A DNA stretch of 64,000 bases from Caldinitratiruptor microaerophilus (GCF_025999835.1 NZ_AP025628.1:2480001-2544000), one strand, 5' to 3'; numbered from the stretch's first letter, positions 16,800-26,743 are shown. Numbers and translations are program-made. The notes: generated by a model from the letters alone, not told the origin.

Positions 16800-17145
16800 T
16801 GGTGCGACCCCGGGAAAGCCGGGAAGGGCTACCGGGAGATATGCAGGACGCAAGATGCGCCGTGGCCAGCCCATGTTCAAGAGCCTATGCTGGCTTTGCG
16901 CAGGGAACGTGGGTGAGGCGACGGGAAGAGGCGCCTCGGGCTCGGACTCGCCGGTACAGGGTGCCGGGGCCACGTGACGTGTTCGTGGCCGACGAACCCC
17001 CGTCCTGGCGAGGTGATGTGTTCGGAGGGCCGGCGGGGCGCCATACCGGAGTTGCACGGACTTCCTGTACATGGACACAGCCGGGGCAAGGAGCTCCGTT
17101 GAGGCAAGGGCTGCCGCGGACCAGGTACGGGAGACGAGCACCATC
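16800..17145 (+). other. long structured 5' leader of the diguanylate cyclase gene
   Basis: No convincing reading frame is seen. The leader holds several stable hairpins, for example CCCGG-GAAAG-CCGGG near 16810 and a larger one from 16853 to 16897 pairing GCCAGC with GCTGGC. It contains GACGCAAG and GGGCTACC sequences slightly reminiscent of c-di-GMP riboswitches but lacks the conserved core, so I cannot assign a class. Confidence 0.4.
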
Positions 17146-18060
17146 ATGGAAGCGCTACCTGCAACGCACGCTCACGACGTCGCCCTGGTTTTGGTGGTCA
17201 CGCTGTTCCTGATGGCGGCATGGCTACTGTGGGGGGCGCTCAGGTGGAGCGGCGAGGCGCCGATTCGCCGGGTGCGCCTGTCTGCAGTGGTGTTCCTGCT
17301 CGCGATCGGTCTCGTCGTTCTGACCCTCCACCTCGAGTACGGCAACATGCGCCGACAGGCGACGGGCCTGTTCCGGAACGAGGCCGAGCCGCCGCTCGCC
17401 GGGTGGCTCTCCCCGGCGGTCCTCGTGGTGGCCCTGGCGAGTGGCGCCTACCTGCTCCTCGCGGAATTCCAGGCGGTACGTAGGGTTCAAGAGGAGATCG
17501 ACACCTCGCGCCGCATCGCCTATTATGACTCCCTGACAGGGTTGCTGCGCCAGGGGGCGCTGTTCCAGCGCGGGGAGGCTGCCCGGGCGTCGGCAGGGAG
17601 CGGCGAGCTGGCGGTACTGCTTCTAGACCTTGATAACTTCAAAGATTTGAATGATACGCTGGGCCATCTGGCCGGTGACGAGGCGCTGGCCCAGGTGGGA
17701 ACGTTCTTACGTAGTACGATCCGGGAAAGCGACCTGGTGGCGCGCTATGGTGGCGATGAGTTCTGCATCGTGCTGGCCGGAGCTTCCAAGGATGGGGCCC
17801 TGGCGGTCGCGGAACGTTTGGTGGCCGGATTGAGAGGGGTTGACGCACGCTGGCGGCTTTCGGGGTCCGTCGGGGTCGCCTGGGGGCCGGCAGCCGGGCA
17901 CTCGTTCCGTGATTTCGTGTCGGCAGCCGATCGGGCGCTGTACCGGGCGAAGGCGGCCGGAGGCAGCCGCGTCGAGGTCGAATGCCTCGGGGACGAACCC
18001 CAAAGGGCGGTTGAGGGCGGAATCGTGTGGGGTGAATACAGCGTCAAGCTGCGAGCCTAG
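17146..18060 (+). CDS. membrane-anchored diguanylate cyclase (GGDEF)
   Basis: Makes cyclic di-GMP from two GTP. Three hydrophobic helices lie near residues 11-33, 42-63 and 86-108, followed by a GGDEF domain with the intact active-site motif RYGGDEF (202-206). The inhibitory I-site RxxD is present as RESD at 193-196, five residues before it, so product inhibition is expected. The ATG at 17146 is preferred because GGGAGA lies upstream and the membrane domain starts right after; the ATG at 17071 has no ribosome site. A strong promoter 350 bases upstream implies a long regulated leader. Confidence 0.92.
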   Translation: MEALPATHAHDVALVLVVTLFLMAAWLLWGALRWSGEAPIRRVRLSAVVFLLAIGLVVLTLHLEYGNMRRQATGLFRNEAEPPLAGWLSPAVLVVALASGAYLLLAEFQAVRRVQEEIDTSRRIAYYDSLTGLLRQGALFQRGEAARASAGSGELAVLLLDLDNFKDLNDTLGHLAGDEALAQVGTFLRSTIRESDLVARYGGDEFCIVLAGASKDGALAVAERLVAGLRGVDARWRLSGSVGVAWGPAAGHSFRDFVSAADRALYRAKAAGGSRVEVECLGDEPQRAVEGGIVWGEYSVKLRA

Positions 18061-18062
18061 AC

Positions 18063-18094
18063 GGTGCCCGGCAAGGCAGCACGCCCGGGGCACC
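18063..18094 (+). terminator. hairpin terminator after the GGDEF gene
   Basis: GGTGCCC (18063-18069) pairs with GGGCACC (18088-18094); a T-richer stretch, TTTCTGTCTT, follows shortly after. Confidence 0.5.
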
Positions 18095-18431
18095 TAACAA
18101 TTTCTGTCTTGCCTCTACTGCGTCATCTCTTGGATTCACACGGCGGTGTGCATCCGGGCTGAGTTCCCTCCGGATGGGCGTATCGGATCGGGACTGCTGG
18201 CATGCCGCCTCCATCTCCCGCGCGGGCCCCGGCCATCACCGACCCCGTCTGGAGAAGTGGCGGGTCGGTCAGAACCGGGAGCGCTTGGTCGCGGGGTCCC
18301 GGTGGCAGGACCTGGGCCGGGTGTTCACGGGCCGCAGCGGCACAAATGTACCCCCCCCCCCCGAGAGCGGACGCGGTCGTGTACTATGGCAACACCTATG
18401 GTATCATACGGGTGCCGAAGGAGGTGTTGCC
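18095..18431 (+). other. intergenic region with a 12-C homopolymer upstream of the flavoprotein gene
   Basis: No recognisable gene. A run of 12 cytosines occupies 18351-18362, 70 bases before the flavoprotein start and near the probable promoter (TATCAT-like elements around 18400). Such tracts can vary in length by slippage or arise as assembly errors. Confidence 0.5.
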
Positions 18432-19022
18432 TTGTACGACGTGGCCATCATCGGGGGCGGCCCGGCTGGTGCGAGCGCCGCGACATTCACGGCCAGGGCC
18501 GGCCTGAACACCGTGCTCGTGGACGCGGACCAGAGCATCACCCGGCGCGCGTGGATCCCCAACCACCTCGGTTTCCCGGACGGGATCTCCGGACCCGACC
18601 TAGTCGATCGGGGCAAGCAACAGGCTCAGCGCGCCGGGGCGCGTCTCGTCACGGGCAAGGTGGTAGACCTCGAAGGTACGGGTACAGCCGGCTTCCACCT
18701 GCGGCTGGAAGACGGAACGACCCTAGAGGCCCGTCACGTGATCCTGTGCCTCGGCGTGAACGTGGAACTCGCCCGGAAGGCGGGCGCGGCGATCCGACCC
18801 GGCGGCGAACCGCGGATCAAGGAAGTCGTGGACGTCGACGCCCTCGGACGGACCTCGATCCCCGGCGTGTGGGCGGCCGGCACGTGCGCGGGCACCAGCG
18901 TGCATACCATCGTCACCGCCGGTGACGGCGCCAGGGTCGCCATTAACCTGATCAGCGAGATTCGCGGCACGCGGCACGTGGATCACGAGGTGCTCGCCCC
19001 CGCAGGGCAGCCCAGGCCGTGA
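18432..19022 (+). CDS. small FAD-dependent pyridine-nucleotide-disulfide oxidoreductase-like protein
   Basis: A flavoprotein of 196 residues. The N-terminal FAD fold is clear (YDVAIIGGGPAGASAATFTA) and the C-terminal FAD motif is present (TSIPGVWAAGTCAGT, then HTIVTAGDGARVAINLISE). The NADPH domain and redox CxxC of full thioredoxin reductase are absent, so it is a reduced, single-domain member. The start is a TTG at 18432 with GGAGGT 6 bases upstream; longer frames have no homology. The substrate is unknown; it could serve the nearby peroxiredoxin, which is inference. Confidence 0.8.
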   Translation: MYDVAIIGGGPAGASAATFTARAGLNTVLVDADQSITRRAWIPNHLGFPDGISGPDLVDRGKQQAQRAGARLVTGKVVDLEGTGTAGFHLRLEDGTTLEARHVILCLGVNVELARKAGAAIRPGGEPRIKEVVDVDALGRTSIPGVWAAGTCAGTSVHTIVTAGDGARVAINLISEIRGTRHVDHEVLAPAGQPRP

Positions 19023-19082
19023 GGTCCTCCCCTGGCACTGCGAACATCCCACGCGGCTCGCACGTTCCCAACGAAACCACAG

Positions 19083-19113
19083 ACCCCGGAGCCCCAGGCG
19101 GAGGTTCCGGGGT
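19083..19113 (+). terminator. hairpin terminator after the flavoprotein gene
   Basis: ACCCCGGA (19083-19090) pairs with TCCGGGGT (19106-19113), followed by TTCG, 60 bases past the stop codon. Confidence 0.5.
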
Positions 19114-19118
19114 TTCGC

Positions 19119-19499
19119 ATGGCAAGAGGCGGCATACGAGGTGGACGGCCTCATCGCGAGCGGGGCTTGGACCTTTGGGTCGGATCCACAATATCGCCAG
19201 TTTGCTTCATCCTTGAAGACGTCAAAACCAACCCGGCGGGTCTCGTAACGGAAGAATTGATTCGGATGCTCCACGAAATAAGCACCGAAGGTTGTGACTA
19301 CCCCATGAACATTCCAGGGGAGTATCGCCGCCACAACATGCAAGTCAGCCCAACCTCGACCTAATGACTCAGTTTTCTTAACTGTTAGTTGACGTAACCC
19401 AACAAACACCACGGAACATCCAACTTAGGAGCACTCTCCCTGTTGCCCAAAGGGGTGACGACAACCTTTCGTTTAGTCCCGGCGCCAAGGGGACACGGA
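19119..19499. other. lower-GC region without a recognisable gene
   Basis: About 380 bases with clearly lower G+C than the flanks. A plus-strand frame to 19364 and a longer minus-strand frame from 19412 both lack family signatures and good ribosome sites. The composition suggests acquired or decayed DNA, a common state beside tRNA genes. Confidence 0.4.
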
Positions 19500-19538
19500 G
19501 CGCCCCAGAAGCCTGGAAGGAAGTGGCTTCCGGGGCGC
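19500..19538 (-). terminator. hairpin downstream of tRNA(CAU)
   Basis: Stem 19500-19513 with 19525-19538 (13 of 14 pairs) directly beyond the tRNA 3' end; no T-run. Confidence 0.45.
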
Positions 19539-19546
19539 CGTCCGCT

Positions 19547-19621
19547 TGGTGGGCCCAGAGGGATTCGAACCCCCAACCAAGTGATTATGAGTCACCCGCT
19601 CTGCCGTTGAGCTATGGGCCC
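19547..19621 (-). tRNA. tRNA with CAU anticodon (Met or Ile2)
   Basis: The reverse complement folds as a tRNA: acceptor GGGCCCA/TGGGCCC, D-arm GCTC-AACGGCA-GAGC, anticodon stem-loop GGTGA-CTCATAA-TCACT with anticodon CAU, T-arm GGGGG-TTCGAAT-CCCTC, discriminator A and an encoded CCA. The acceptor stem and the GACTCATAATC anticodon arm look more like tRNA-Ile2 (lysidine-modified) than elongator Met, but I cannot decide. A TATAAT -10 element (minus strand, 19634-19639) lies 13 bases upstream. Confidence 0.93.
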
Positions 19622-19639
19622 GAAAGCACCCTCATTATA

Positions 19640-19996
19640 CATCACGGCGATCACCCGCTGCCACGCCGGGGTCCCACCCGGGTGTGTACCGACGTGGACG
19701 GGATGTCGCGCGGCACCCCGCCGGCGTCGTCTCGTGCCGCGGCCGCGCGGGACGTTGCCATGCCGACAAGGTCGGCGCTCAGGCGCCTCGCGGTCCCGCT
19801 CCTCCTATCGGACCCGGGTGCTCGGACAGGTCCCCCTCAGGGTGCTCCCCCTCATGGGCACGGGGGCCGCCGCCACGTCCGGGTACCCGCGCCTCCAGGA
19901 GGCGTGGGCCGCCTGGCGCCGCCGGCGGCGTCCGACGGGGAACCCGGCGTGACGACGAGCTTTGGCCCGGTTCCCCACGACAGGGGCAGAAGGAGT
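19640..19996. other. intergenic region between tRNA and rpoD without a supported gene
   Basis: About 350 GC-rich bases. Reading frames here lack ribosome sites and family similarity. A C-terminal fragment on the plus strand (GYPRLQEAWAAWRRRRR near 19880-19940) could be a gene remnant, but nothing is recognisable. Confidence 0.4.
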
Positions 19997-20020
19997 AGGG
20001 GGCGCCTCCGGGCGCCCCCT
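19997..20020 (-). terminator. terminator of the dnaG-rpoD transcript
   Basis: A perfect 10-bp stem (19997-20006 with 20011-20020), AGGGGGCGCC, with a 4-base loop, 40 bases after the rpoD stop. Confidence 0.65.
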
Positions 20021-20029
20021 GACGGCTCC

Positions 20030-20064
20030 ACTCACCACTCACAACTCACCACTCAGAACTCAAT
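20030..20064. repeat. heptamer tandem repeat across the rpoD stop codon
   Basis: Five consecutive 7-base units ACTCANN (20030-20064), read as NNTGAGT on the rpoD strand. The rpoD stop TGA is inside the first unit, and each unit supplies a TGA, though in different frames. Confidence 0.7.
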
Positions 20065-21190
20065 CCAGGTAGTCCTTGAGCTTCTTGCTCCGGCTCGGGT
20101 GGCGGAGCTTGCGCAGCGCCTTCGCCTCGATCTGCCGGATGCGCTCGCGGGTTACGCCGAAGACCTGGCCGACCTCCTCCAGCGTGCGGGCGCGCCCGTC
20201 GTCGAGGCCGAAGCGCAGCCTCAGGACCTTCTCCTCCCGGGGCGTGAGCGTCTCCAGAACCTCCTCGAGCTGCTCCTTCAGCAGCATGTACGAGGCCGCC
20301 TCCGCCGGAGCCGGCGCCTCCTGGTCCTCGATGAAGTCTCCGAGGTGGGAGTCCTCCTCCTCGCCGATCGGGGTCTCGAGCGACACCGGCTCCTGGGCGA
20401 TCTTCATGATCTCCCGCACCCGCTCGACGGAGATGTCCATCTCGTCGGCGATCTCCTCGGGCGTCGGCTCGCGCCCGAGCTCCTGGACGAGCTGGCGCTG
20501 GACCCGGATCAGCTTGTTGATGGTCTCCACCATGTGCACGGGGATGCGGATCGTGCGGGCCTGGTCCGCGATCGCCCGGGTGATGGCCTGGCGGATCCAC
20601 CACGTGGCGTACGTGCTGAACTTGTAGCCCTTGCGGTAGTCGAACTTCTCCACGGCCTTGATGAGCCCGAGGTTGCCCTCCTGGATCAGGTCGAGGAAGA
20701 GCATGCCCCGGCCCACGTACCGCTTCGCGATGCTGACCACCAGCCGCAGGTTCGCCTCGGCGAGGCGCTTCTTGGCCTCCTCGTCACCCTGCTCGATCCG
20801 CTTGGCCAGCTCCACCTCCTCCTCGGGCGTGAGGAGGGGCACCCGGCCGATCTCCTTCAGGTACATGCGGACCGGGTCGTCGGTCGCCACGCCCTCCGGG
20901 ACGGAGAGGTCCATGTCCGCCTCCACGTCGCCGGTGGCCTCGGGCTCCGGCTCGGCCACCACCCCGTCCTCGGCCCCGTCGGGGCCGCCTTCGGCTGGAG
21001 GCGGGGGGTCCGTCACGACCTCGATGTTGTGTTCCGCCAGCTGGTCGTAGACCTCCTCCATCTGCTCGGGCGTCAGCTCCTGACCCTGGAAGTGCTCGAG
21101 GATCTCGGACTCCGTGAGCGACCCCCGCCGCTTGCCGCGGGCGATCAGGTCGTCAAGGCCGGCCGGTTTCGCCTCCCTGGAGGCGTCCAT
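20060..21190 (-). CDS. rpoD: primary RNA polymerase sigma factor
   Basis: The housekeeping sigma-70 (SigA) that directs RNA polymerase to -35/-10 promoters. Regions in order: 1.1-like N terminus ([18 protein letters not shown]), an acidic Pro/Glu-rich linker, 1.2 ([17 protein letters not shown]), 2.1-2.4 ([49 protein letters not shown]), 3 ([13 protein letters not shown]) and 4.2 ([20 protein letters not shown]). At 376 residues it matches Firmicute SigA length. The ATG at 21190 lies inside the end of dnaG (38-base overlap) with GGGGGGAGA upstream. Confidence 0.98.
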   Translation of the reverse strand: MDASREAKPAGLDDLIARGKRRGSLTESEILEHFQGQELTPEQMEEVYDQLAEHNIEVVTDPPPPAEGGPDGAEDGVVAEPEPEATGDVEADMDLSVPEGVATDDPVRMYLKEIGRVPLLTPEEEVELAKRIEQGDEEAKKRLAEANLRLVVSIAKRYVGRGMLFLDLIQEGNLGLIKAVEKFDYRKGYKFSTYATWWIRQAITRAIADQARTIRIPVHMVETINKLIRVQRQLVQELGREPTPEEIADEMDISVERVREIMKIAQEPVSLETPIGEEEDSHLGDFIEDQEAPAPAEAASYMLLKEQLEEVLETLTPREEKVLRLRFGLDDGRARTLEEVGQVFGVTRERIRQIEAKALRKLRHPSRSKKLKDYLD

Positions 21191-23024
21191 GGCGCATCTC
21201 CCCCCTTTCCCGGATCTGTGGCCGGCGGATCCGGCGCCTCAGTTCGGTCAGCTCGAGCAGGATCGCCGGCTCCACCGTCTGGCCGGCAGCCTCCCGCTCC
21301 CGGACGATTCGCTCCAACTCCTGGCGTCTCCTCTGATCCCGAAGCTCCCGGATCGACTCCAGGACCCCCTCGAGCACCCGGGCGGGCTGCCCCACCATGG
21401 CCTCCTCCCGCTCCAGCTGGGCGATCAGGGCCCTGGCCTCCGGGTCGTCGGTCTGCGCCAGCGCCCGGGCGACGATCCCGCCCGCCGCCGGCTCCTCGCC
21501 GGCGGCGGCGATGGCGGCGTACACGGCCGCGTGGAGAGGCGAGCTCCACTCGTGCGCCCGGAGGTCGCCCGCCTGCCCCAGCAGGTCCGGGCGGTGCAGG
21601 AGCACCCGGAGCGCTTCCCGCTCGATCCGGACCAGTGGCTCCTCCAGGACTTTAATATTATTCCAGTTTCTTCTTTGTTTATCCCTTTCGCCCGGCTGGC
21701 GGCGGACGTGCCGCTGAAGGGCCTGGCGCAACGCTTCCTCCGTCATGATATTGACTTCCTGCCAGTCCGCCATCCAGTGCGCCGCTTGCCGGATGTACTG
21801 GTCCTGCAGGACCGGGTCGGCGACCGAGGCGAGGATCGGGATCACGTCGCGGATGACGGCTGCCCGCACCTCCGCCGGGTTCCCCGCCCCCCGGTGCCGC
21901 TCGAGCGCCGACCGGATCTTGAACTCGATCAGCGGCAGCGCCTCCTCCAGGGCCTGGCGCACCGCCTCGGGGCCCGCCGACCGCACCAGTTCGTCCGGGT
22001 CCTTGCCCTGCGGGAGCCGCAGGACCCGCACCTCCAGACCGGCCTGGACCAGCAGGTCGAGCCCCCGGAGCGTGGCGGCCTGCCCGGCGAGGTCGGCGTC
22101 GTAGGCGATGATCGCCCGCCCGCACTGGCGGCGCAGGAGCTCGGCCTGCTCCCGCGTGAGCGAGGTGCCGAGCGAGGCGACCGCCGCCGGGAAGCCCGCC
22201 TGGTGAAGGGCGATCGTGTCCATGTACCCCTCGACCACGATGGCCAGGTCGCCGGCACGCATCGCCTCCCGGGCCAGGTGCAGCCCGTACAGGTGCGACC
22301 GCTTGCTGAAGAGCGGCCCCTCGGGCGAGTTGTAGTACTTGGGCACCTGATCGGGCTCCAGCGCCCGGCCGCCGAAGGCGACCACCCGGCCGCGCACGTC
22401 GGCGATCGGAAACATCACCCGGTGGCGGAAACGGTCATAGTATCCGCCGCCGTCCTTCGGCTGCACGAGTCCGGCGCGGGCGAGCACCTCCGGGGAGAAC
22501 CGGTGGCCCGCCGCGCGCAGAAGGGCGTCCCACCGGTCGGGCGCGTAGCCGAGCCGGAACCGGCGGATCGTGGTCTCGTCCAGCCCTCGGCCGTGCAGGT
22601 ACTCGAGGGCACGGCGGCCGGCGGGCGAGTGCAGGAGCTGGTGCTCGAAGAAGCGGGCGGCGAACTCCAGCGCGTCCAGAAGCTCCTGGCGCTCCCGTGC
22701 CCGGCGCTCCTCCTCCGGCGAACGCTCGGCCCGCGGCGGGCTGAGCCCCGCGCGGGCGGCCAGCTGCACCACCGCCTCGTAGAACGTGAGGTGCTCCCGC
22801 TCCATGACGAAGCGGAACACGTCCCCCGCCGCCTTGCAGCCGAAGCAGTAGTACATCTGGCGTTCGGGGTTCACGCTGAAGGAGGGCGTCTTCTCGCTGT
22901 GGAACGGGCAGAGGCCCCAGTAGCGGTTTCCACGGCGCGTCAGATGAACGTATTCCCCGATCAGCGCAACGATATCAGTACGTTCACGGACCTCCTGCAC
23001 GAACGCCTCGTCGAACCGCGGCAC
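21153..23024 (-). CDS. dnaG: DNA primase
   Basis: Synthesises RNA primers for replication. The N-terminal CHC2 zinc ribbon is visible ([11 protein letters not shown], then [11 protein letters not shown]), then the catalytic core with [13 protein letters not shown] and the TOPRIM motifs [15 protein letters not shown] and [12 protein letters not shown], and a helical C-terminal helicase-binding domain. It starts at GTG 23024 behind GGTGGTGA and is 623 residues, normal for Firmicutes. The linker near 21645-21690 is strikingly AT-rich (codons for [10 protein letters not shown]). It overlaps rpoD by 38 bases. Confidence 0.97.
   Translation of the reverse strand: MPRFDEAFVQEVRERTDIVALIGEYVHLTRRGNRYWGLCPFHSEKTPSFSVNPERQMYYCFGCKAAGDVFRFVMEREHLTFYEAVVQLAARAGLSPPRAERSPEEERRARERQELLDALEFAARFFEHQLLHSPAGRRALEYLHGRGLDETTIRRFRLGYAPDRWDALLRAAGHRFSPEVLARAGLVQPKDGGGYYDRFRHRVMFPIADVRGRVVAFGGRALEPDQVPKYYNSPEGPLFSKRSHLYGLHLAREAMRAGDLAIVVEGYMDTIALHQAGFPAAVASLGTSLTREQAELLRRQCGRAIIAYDADLAGQAATLRGLDLLVQAGLEVRVLRLPQGKDPDELVRSAGPEAVRQALEEALPLIEFKIRSALERHRGAGNPAEVRAAVIRDVIPILASVADPVLQDQYIRQAAHWMADWQEVNIMTEEALRQALQRHVRRQPGERDKQRRNWNNIKVLEEPLVRIEREALRVLLHRPDLLGQAGDLRAHEWSSPLHAAVYAAIAAAGEEPAAGGIVARALAQTDDPEARALIAQLEREEAMVGQPARVLEGVLESIRELRDQRRRQELERIVREREAAGQTVEPAILLELTELRRRIRRPQIRERGEMRHGRLQGGETGRP
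21640..21692 (-). promoter_or_regulatory. AT-rich patch inside dnaG, possible internal promoter for rpoD
   Basis: A sharply AT-rich stretch in the dnaG interdomain linker. On the minus strand it holds TGGAATAATATTAAAG, resembling an extended -10. E. coli places a heat-shock promoter for rpoD inside dnaG; a similar use here is inference. Confidence 0.3.
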
Positions 23025-23218
23025 GCATCACCACCACGGCCCACCCGGGCCTGTCCCCGCGAACGCTTCAGGCTTTCGCTACGCCCGGTGGCTTTTCCTG
23101 CTGGCAAGTTCTCGTCGTAACGAATCGTCCGCACCGCCACGTCTCGAGCGTCCGGACAGGCACGGGCTAGTACCTTTCGACAGCCCTCACCGTTTTCCTT
23201 CAGAAATTCCTCCCGAAA

Positions 23219-23259
23219 GGCGCCGGGATCGCCGCGCCCCCTGCGGCGATCCCGGCGCC
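23219..23259 (-). terminator. terminator after ppdK
   Basis: A perfect 17-bp stem (23219-23235 with 23243-23259) with a 7-base loop, followed on the minus strand by TTTCGGG, 13 bases after the ppdK stop. The rest of the 247-base ppdK-dnaG gap shows no gene; it should hold the dnaG promoter. Confidence 0.8.
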
Positions 23260-23271
23260 CATGCGACAGGC

Positions 23272-25929
23272 TCAGCGCCTGCCGTGCCGGATCGCCGCCT
23301 GGGCGGCGGCCAACCGGGCGATGGGCACACGCAGCGGCGAGGCGGAGACGTACGTCAGGCCGGCGCGGTGGCAGAAGTCGACGGAGGAGGGCTCGCCACC
23401 GTGCTCGCCGCAGATCCCGAGCTTGATGTCCGGCCGGGTCTTGCGGCCCAGCTCGACGGCGATCTCCATGAGCCTGCCCACGCCGGGCTGGTCGAGCGCC
23501 ACGAACGGATTCTCACGGAGCACCTTCTGCTGCAGGTAGGCGGCCAGGAACTTGCCCTCGGCGTCGTCGCGGCTGAAGCCGAAGGCGGTCTGGGTGAGGT
23601 CGTTGGTGCCGAAGGAGAAGAACTCGGCCTCCGCGGCGATCTCGTCGGCCGTGACGCACGCCCGCGGCACCTCGATCATGGTGCCGACGGTGTACCGCAC
23701 CCGGACCCCGGTCTCGGCGAACACGGCCTCGGCGGTCTTCTCGACCAGCTGCCGCATCCGCCGCAGCTCCTCCACGTGGCTGACGAGCGGGATCATCACC
23801 TCCGGCTCCACCCTGAGCCCCTCGCGGACGAGCTGCACCGCGGCCTCGAAGATCGCCCGGGCCTGCATCTCGTAGATCTCCGGGAAGATCATGCCGAGGC
23901 GGCAGCCGCGGAAGCCGAGCATCGGGTTCATCTCCGCCAGCGCCCGCACCTTGCGCAGGAGCCGCTCCTTCTGCTCCAGCTGGGCGGGGTCGCCTCCCGT
24001 GGCCCGCAGGACCGCGACTTCGACGGCGAGCTGCTCCTGGTGCGGGAGGAACTCGTGCAGCGGCGGGTCCAGGAGGCGGATGGTGACCGGGAGCCCCTCC
24101 ATCGCCTTGAAGATGCCGTAGAAGTCCTCCCGCTGCATCGGCAGGAGCTTGTCCAGGGCCGCCCGGCGCTCCTCCGCGGTCTCCGCCAGCACCATCTCCT
24201 GCACGACCGGCATGCGTTCGGGGTGGTACCCGCCCTGGCCGAACATGTGCTCCGTGCGGCAGAGCCCGATGCCCTCGGCGCCGAACTCCCGGGCCTTCTG
24301 GGCGTCTACCGGGGTGTCGGCGTTGGCCCGGACCCCCAGCGTCCGGACCTCGTCGGCCCAGGCGAGGAGCTCCCGGAACTCGGGGGAAAGCTCGGGGTCC
24401 ACGAGCGGCACCGCGCCCCACATCACGTTCCCGGTGCCGCCGTCCAATGAGATCACATCCCCCTCGCGGACCGTTCGACCGTTGACCGAGAAGGACCGGC
24501 CGGCGAGGTCGATCCGGATCGCCTCGCACCCGACCACGGCGGGCTTGCCCATGCCCCGGGCGACGATCGCCGCGTGGCTCGTCATGCCCCCGCGGCTGGT
24601 GAGGACGCCCTGGGCGGCGACGATGCCGTGGATGTCGTCTGGCGTGGTCTCGGGGCGCACGAGGATCACCCGGCGGCCCTCCCGGGCGAGCTGCTCGGCC
24701 CGGTCGGGGTCGAAGACGGCCTCGCCGACCGCCGCGCCCGGCGAGGCGGGCAGGCCCGTGGCCAGGACGTCGAGCTGGGCGTTCGGGTCGACCGACCGGT
24801 ACAGGATCTTCTCGACCTGCGCCGGCTCCACCCGCAGGAGCGCCTCCTCCCGGGTGATGAGCCCCTCGTGCACCATGTCCACGGCGATCTTGATGGCCGC
24901 CTGGGCCGTTCGCTTGCCGGTCCGGCACTGGAGCATGTACAGCTTGCCGCGCTCGATGGTGAACTCGATGTCCTGCATCTCCTTGAAGTGCTGCTCGAGG
25001 AGATGGCAGACCCGGTAGAGCTGGTCGTAGGCCGCGGGCAGCTCGCGCTCGAGCACGGCGACGGGCTGCGGGGTCCGGATGCCGGCCACGACGTCCTCAC
25101 CCTGGGCGTTCAGCAGGTACTCGCCGTAGAACTCCTTGGCCCCGGTCGACGGGTTACGGGTGAAGACGACGCCGGTGCCGCTGTCCATGCCCATGTTGCC
25201 GAAGACCATCGACTGGACGTTGACGGCGGTGCCGAGGTCGTCGGGGATCTTGTTCACCTGGCGGTACACGATGGCCCGCGGGTTGTTCCAGGACTCGAAC
25301 ACGGCCTGGATGGCCAGCCGCAGCTGCTCCCGCGGCTCCTGCGGGAACTCGCGGCCGGCCTCCTGCCGGACGAGGGCCTTGTAGTCCTCCACGACGCGGC
25401 GCAGCGCCTCGGCCGGCACCTGGTAGTCCGCCTCGACGCCCGCCCGGCGCTTGTGCTCGAAGAAGATCTCCTCGAACCGGTGGTGCGCGATCCCCAGGAC
25501 CACGTTGCCGAACATCTGGATGAACCGGCGGTAGCAGTCCCAGGCGAAGCGCGGGTCGCCGGTGGCCTCCGCGTGGTACTCGACGGTTGTATCGTTCAGA
25601 CCCAGATTCAGAATCGTATCCATCATGCCGGGCATCGAGACGGGCGCACCGGAACGGACGGACACGAGGAGAGGCGGCCGGCCGCCGAAGCGCTTGCCCA
25701 CCTGGCGCTCGAGCTCGGCGAGCTTCTCCTCGACCTGCTCCCACAGCCCGGCGGGGAACTGCTTGCCCGACGCCAGGTACTCGTTGCACGCCTCGGTGGT
25801 GATGGTGAAGCCCGGCGGCACCGGCAGCCCGATGCGCGTCATCTCCGCCAGGTTGGCGCCCTTGCCCCCCAGGAGCTGGCGCTGGCTGGCGTCCCCCTCT
25901 TGGAACAGGTAGACGTACTTCTTACTCAC
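23272..25929 (-). CDS. ppdK: pyruvate, phosphate dikinase
   Basis: Interconverts pyruvate + ATP + phosphate and PEP + AMP + PPi. The 885-residue protein has the N-terminal ATP-grasp domain ([30 protein letters not shown]), the central phosphohistidine domain ([18 protein letters not shown]) and the C-terminal PEP/pyruvate barrel with the catalytic Cys in [13 protein letters not shown]. The Thr two residues before the catalytic His is the known target of the PpsR regulator encoded immediately upstream. It starts at GTG 25929, overlapping the ppsR stop by 8 bases, with AGGAGGG upstream. Confidence 0.97.
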   Translation of the reverse strand: MSKKYVYLFQEGDASQRQLLGGKGANLAEMTRIGLPVPPGFTITTEACNEYLASGKQFPAGLWEQVEEKLAELERQVGKRFGGRPPLLVSVRSGAPVSMPGMMDTILNLGLNDTTVEYHAEATGDPRFAWDCYRRFIQMFGNVVLGIAHHRFEEIFFEHKRRAGVEADYQVPAEALRRVVEDYKALVRQEAGREFPQEPREQLRLAIQAVFESWNNPRAIVYRQVNKIPDDLGTAVNVQSMVFGNMGMDSGTGVVFTRNPSTGAKEFYGEYLLNAQGEDVVAGIRTPQPVAVLERELPAAYDQLYRVCHLLEQHFKEMQDIEFTIERGKLYMLQCRTGKRTAQAAIKIAVDMVHEGLITREEALLRVEPAQVEKILYRSVDPNAQLDVLATGLPASPGAAVGEAVFDPDRAEQLAREGRRVILVRPETTPDDIHGIVAAQGVLTSRGGMTSHAAIVARGMGKPAVVGCEAIRIDLAGRSFSVNGRTVREGDVISLDGGTGNVMWGAVPLVDPELSPEFRELLAWADEVRTLGVRANADTPVDAQKAREFGAEGIGLCRTEHMFGQGGYHPERMPVVQEMVLAETAEERRAALDKLLPMQREDFYGIFKAMEGLPVTIRLLDPPLHEFLPHQEQLAVEVAVLRATGGDPAQLEQKERLLRKVRALAEMNPMLGFRGCRLGMIFPEIYEMQARAIFEAAVQLVREGLRVEPEVMIPLVSHVEELRRMRQLVEKTAEAVFAETGVRVRYTVGTMIEVPRACVTADEIAAEAEFFSFGTNDLTQTAFGFSRDDAEGKFLAAYLQQKVLRENPFVALDQPGVGRLMEIAVELGRKTRPDIKLGICGEHGGEPSSVDFCHRAGLTYVSASPLRVPIARLAAAQAAIRHGRR

Positions 25930-26743
25930 GTGCCTGGGCCCTCCTGTGGTGGATGATCTCGAGCACCCGGACGGCGGTCTCCTCCACCGCCTTGTTGGTG
26001 ACGTCGATGACCGGGCACCCCAGCCGGCGGTAGACCTCCTCGGCGTACTGCAGCTCCTGCATGATCCGGTCGAGGTTCGCGTAGTTCGCGTCGGCGCGGA
26101 GCCCGATGGTCCGCAGCCGCTCCTCCCGGATCTGCAGCAGCTTGTGGGGATCCACCCACAGCCCCACCACCTTGTGAGGGACCTGGTAGACCTCCTCCGG
26201 CAGGGGTACCTCGGGGACCAGCGGGATGTTCGCCACCTTCACCTTGCGGTGGGCCAGATACATGCTCACCGGCGTCTTCGAGCTGCGCGACACGCCGAGG
26301 ATCACGGCATCGGCCTTCAGGCAGCCGCGTGGGTCCTTGCCGTCGTCGTACTTCACCGCGAACTCCACGGCCTCGACGCGCAGGAAGTAGTCCTCGTCCA
26401 GACGGTGGACGAGGCCGGGCCGCAGGTGCGGCTCGACGCCGGTGACCTGCCGCAGCCCGTCGAGCATCGGCCCCATGATGTCCACCGCCGGGATGCCCAG
26501 CTCCGCGGCCCGGCGCCGCATGTGCTCCCGGATCTCCGGGACGATGAGCGTGTACACGATGAGGGTCGGTTGGTGCCGGGCCTGCTCCACCACCTCATCG
26601 ATGTCCGCCGGGTTGTCAACCATCGGAAAGCGGCGGATCTCCACCCGCCCGCCGTCGAACTGCGCCGCGGCTGCGCGCGTCACCAGCTCGGCCGTTTCCC
26701 CCACCGAATCGGACACGATGAAGACGAGCGGCCTGCCGGCCAT
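25922..26743 (-). CDS. ppsR: pyruvate phosphate dikinase regulatory protein (kinase/pyrophosphorylase, DUF299)
   Basis: A bifunctional enzyme that inactivates PPDK by ADP-dependent Thr phosphorylation and reactivates it by phosphate-dependent removal. Motifs: [13 protein letters not shown] at the N terminus, the P-loop-like GVSRSSKTP at residues 150-158, [20 protein letters not shown] and the C-terminal [16 protein letters not shown]. The ATG at 26743 is used (GGAGGAGGGG 5 bases upstream) instead of the one at 26776. Its overlap with ppdK makes a regulator-target operon. A perfect CRP/FNR-type palindrome lies 42 bases upstream. Confidence 0.95.
   Translation of the reverse strand: MAGRPLVFIVSDSVGETAELVTRAAAAQFDGGRVEIRRFPMVDNPADIDEVVEQARHQPTLIVYTLIVPEIREHMRRRAAELGIPAVDIMGPMLDGLRQVTGVEPHLRPGLVHRLDEDYFLRVEAVEFAVKYDDGKDPRGCLKADAVILGVSRSSKTPVSMYLAHRKVKVANIPLVPEVPLPEEVYQVPHKVVGLWVDPHKLLQIREERLRTIGLRADANYANLDRIMQELQYAEEVYRRLGCPVIDVTNKAVEETAVRVLEIIHHRRAQARE

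Noticed and set aside
16800-17145. Possible second c-di-GMP-I riboswitch before the GGDEF gene
   Set aside because: GACGCAAG and GGGCTACC fragments occur, but the GCAAAGCC, CTAAA receptor and GGTTGCCGA closing elements are missing or in the wrong order, unlike the clear case at 44262-44362.
19119-19412. Transposase gene in the lower-GC region beside the tRNA
   Set aside because: The minus-strand frame (GVVTTFGAYFVEHPNQFFRY) shows no recognisable transposase motif, so I leave the region unassigned.
20046-23120. Long plus-strand frames opposite rpoD, dnaG and ppdK
   Set aside because: They mirror conserved essential genes on the minus strand and lack starts or homology.
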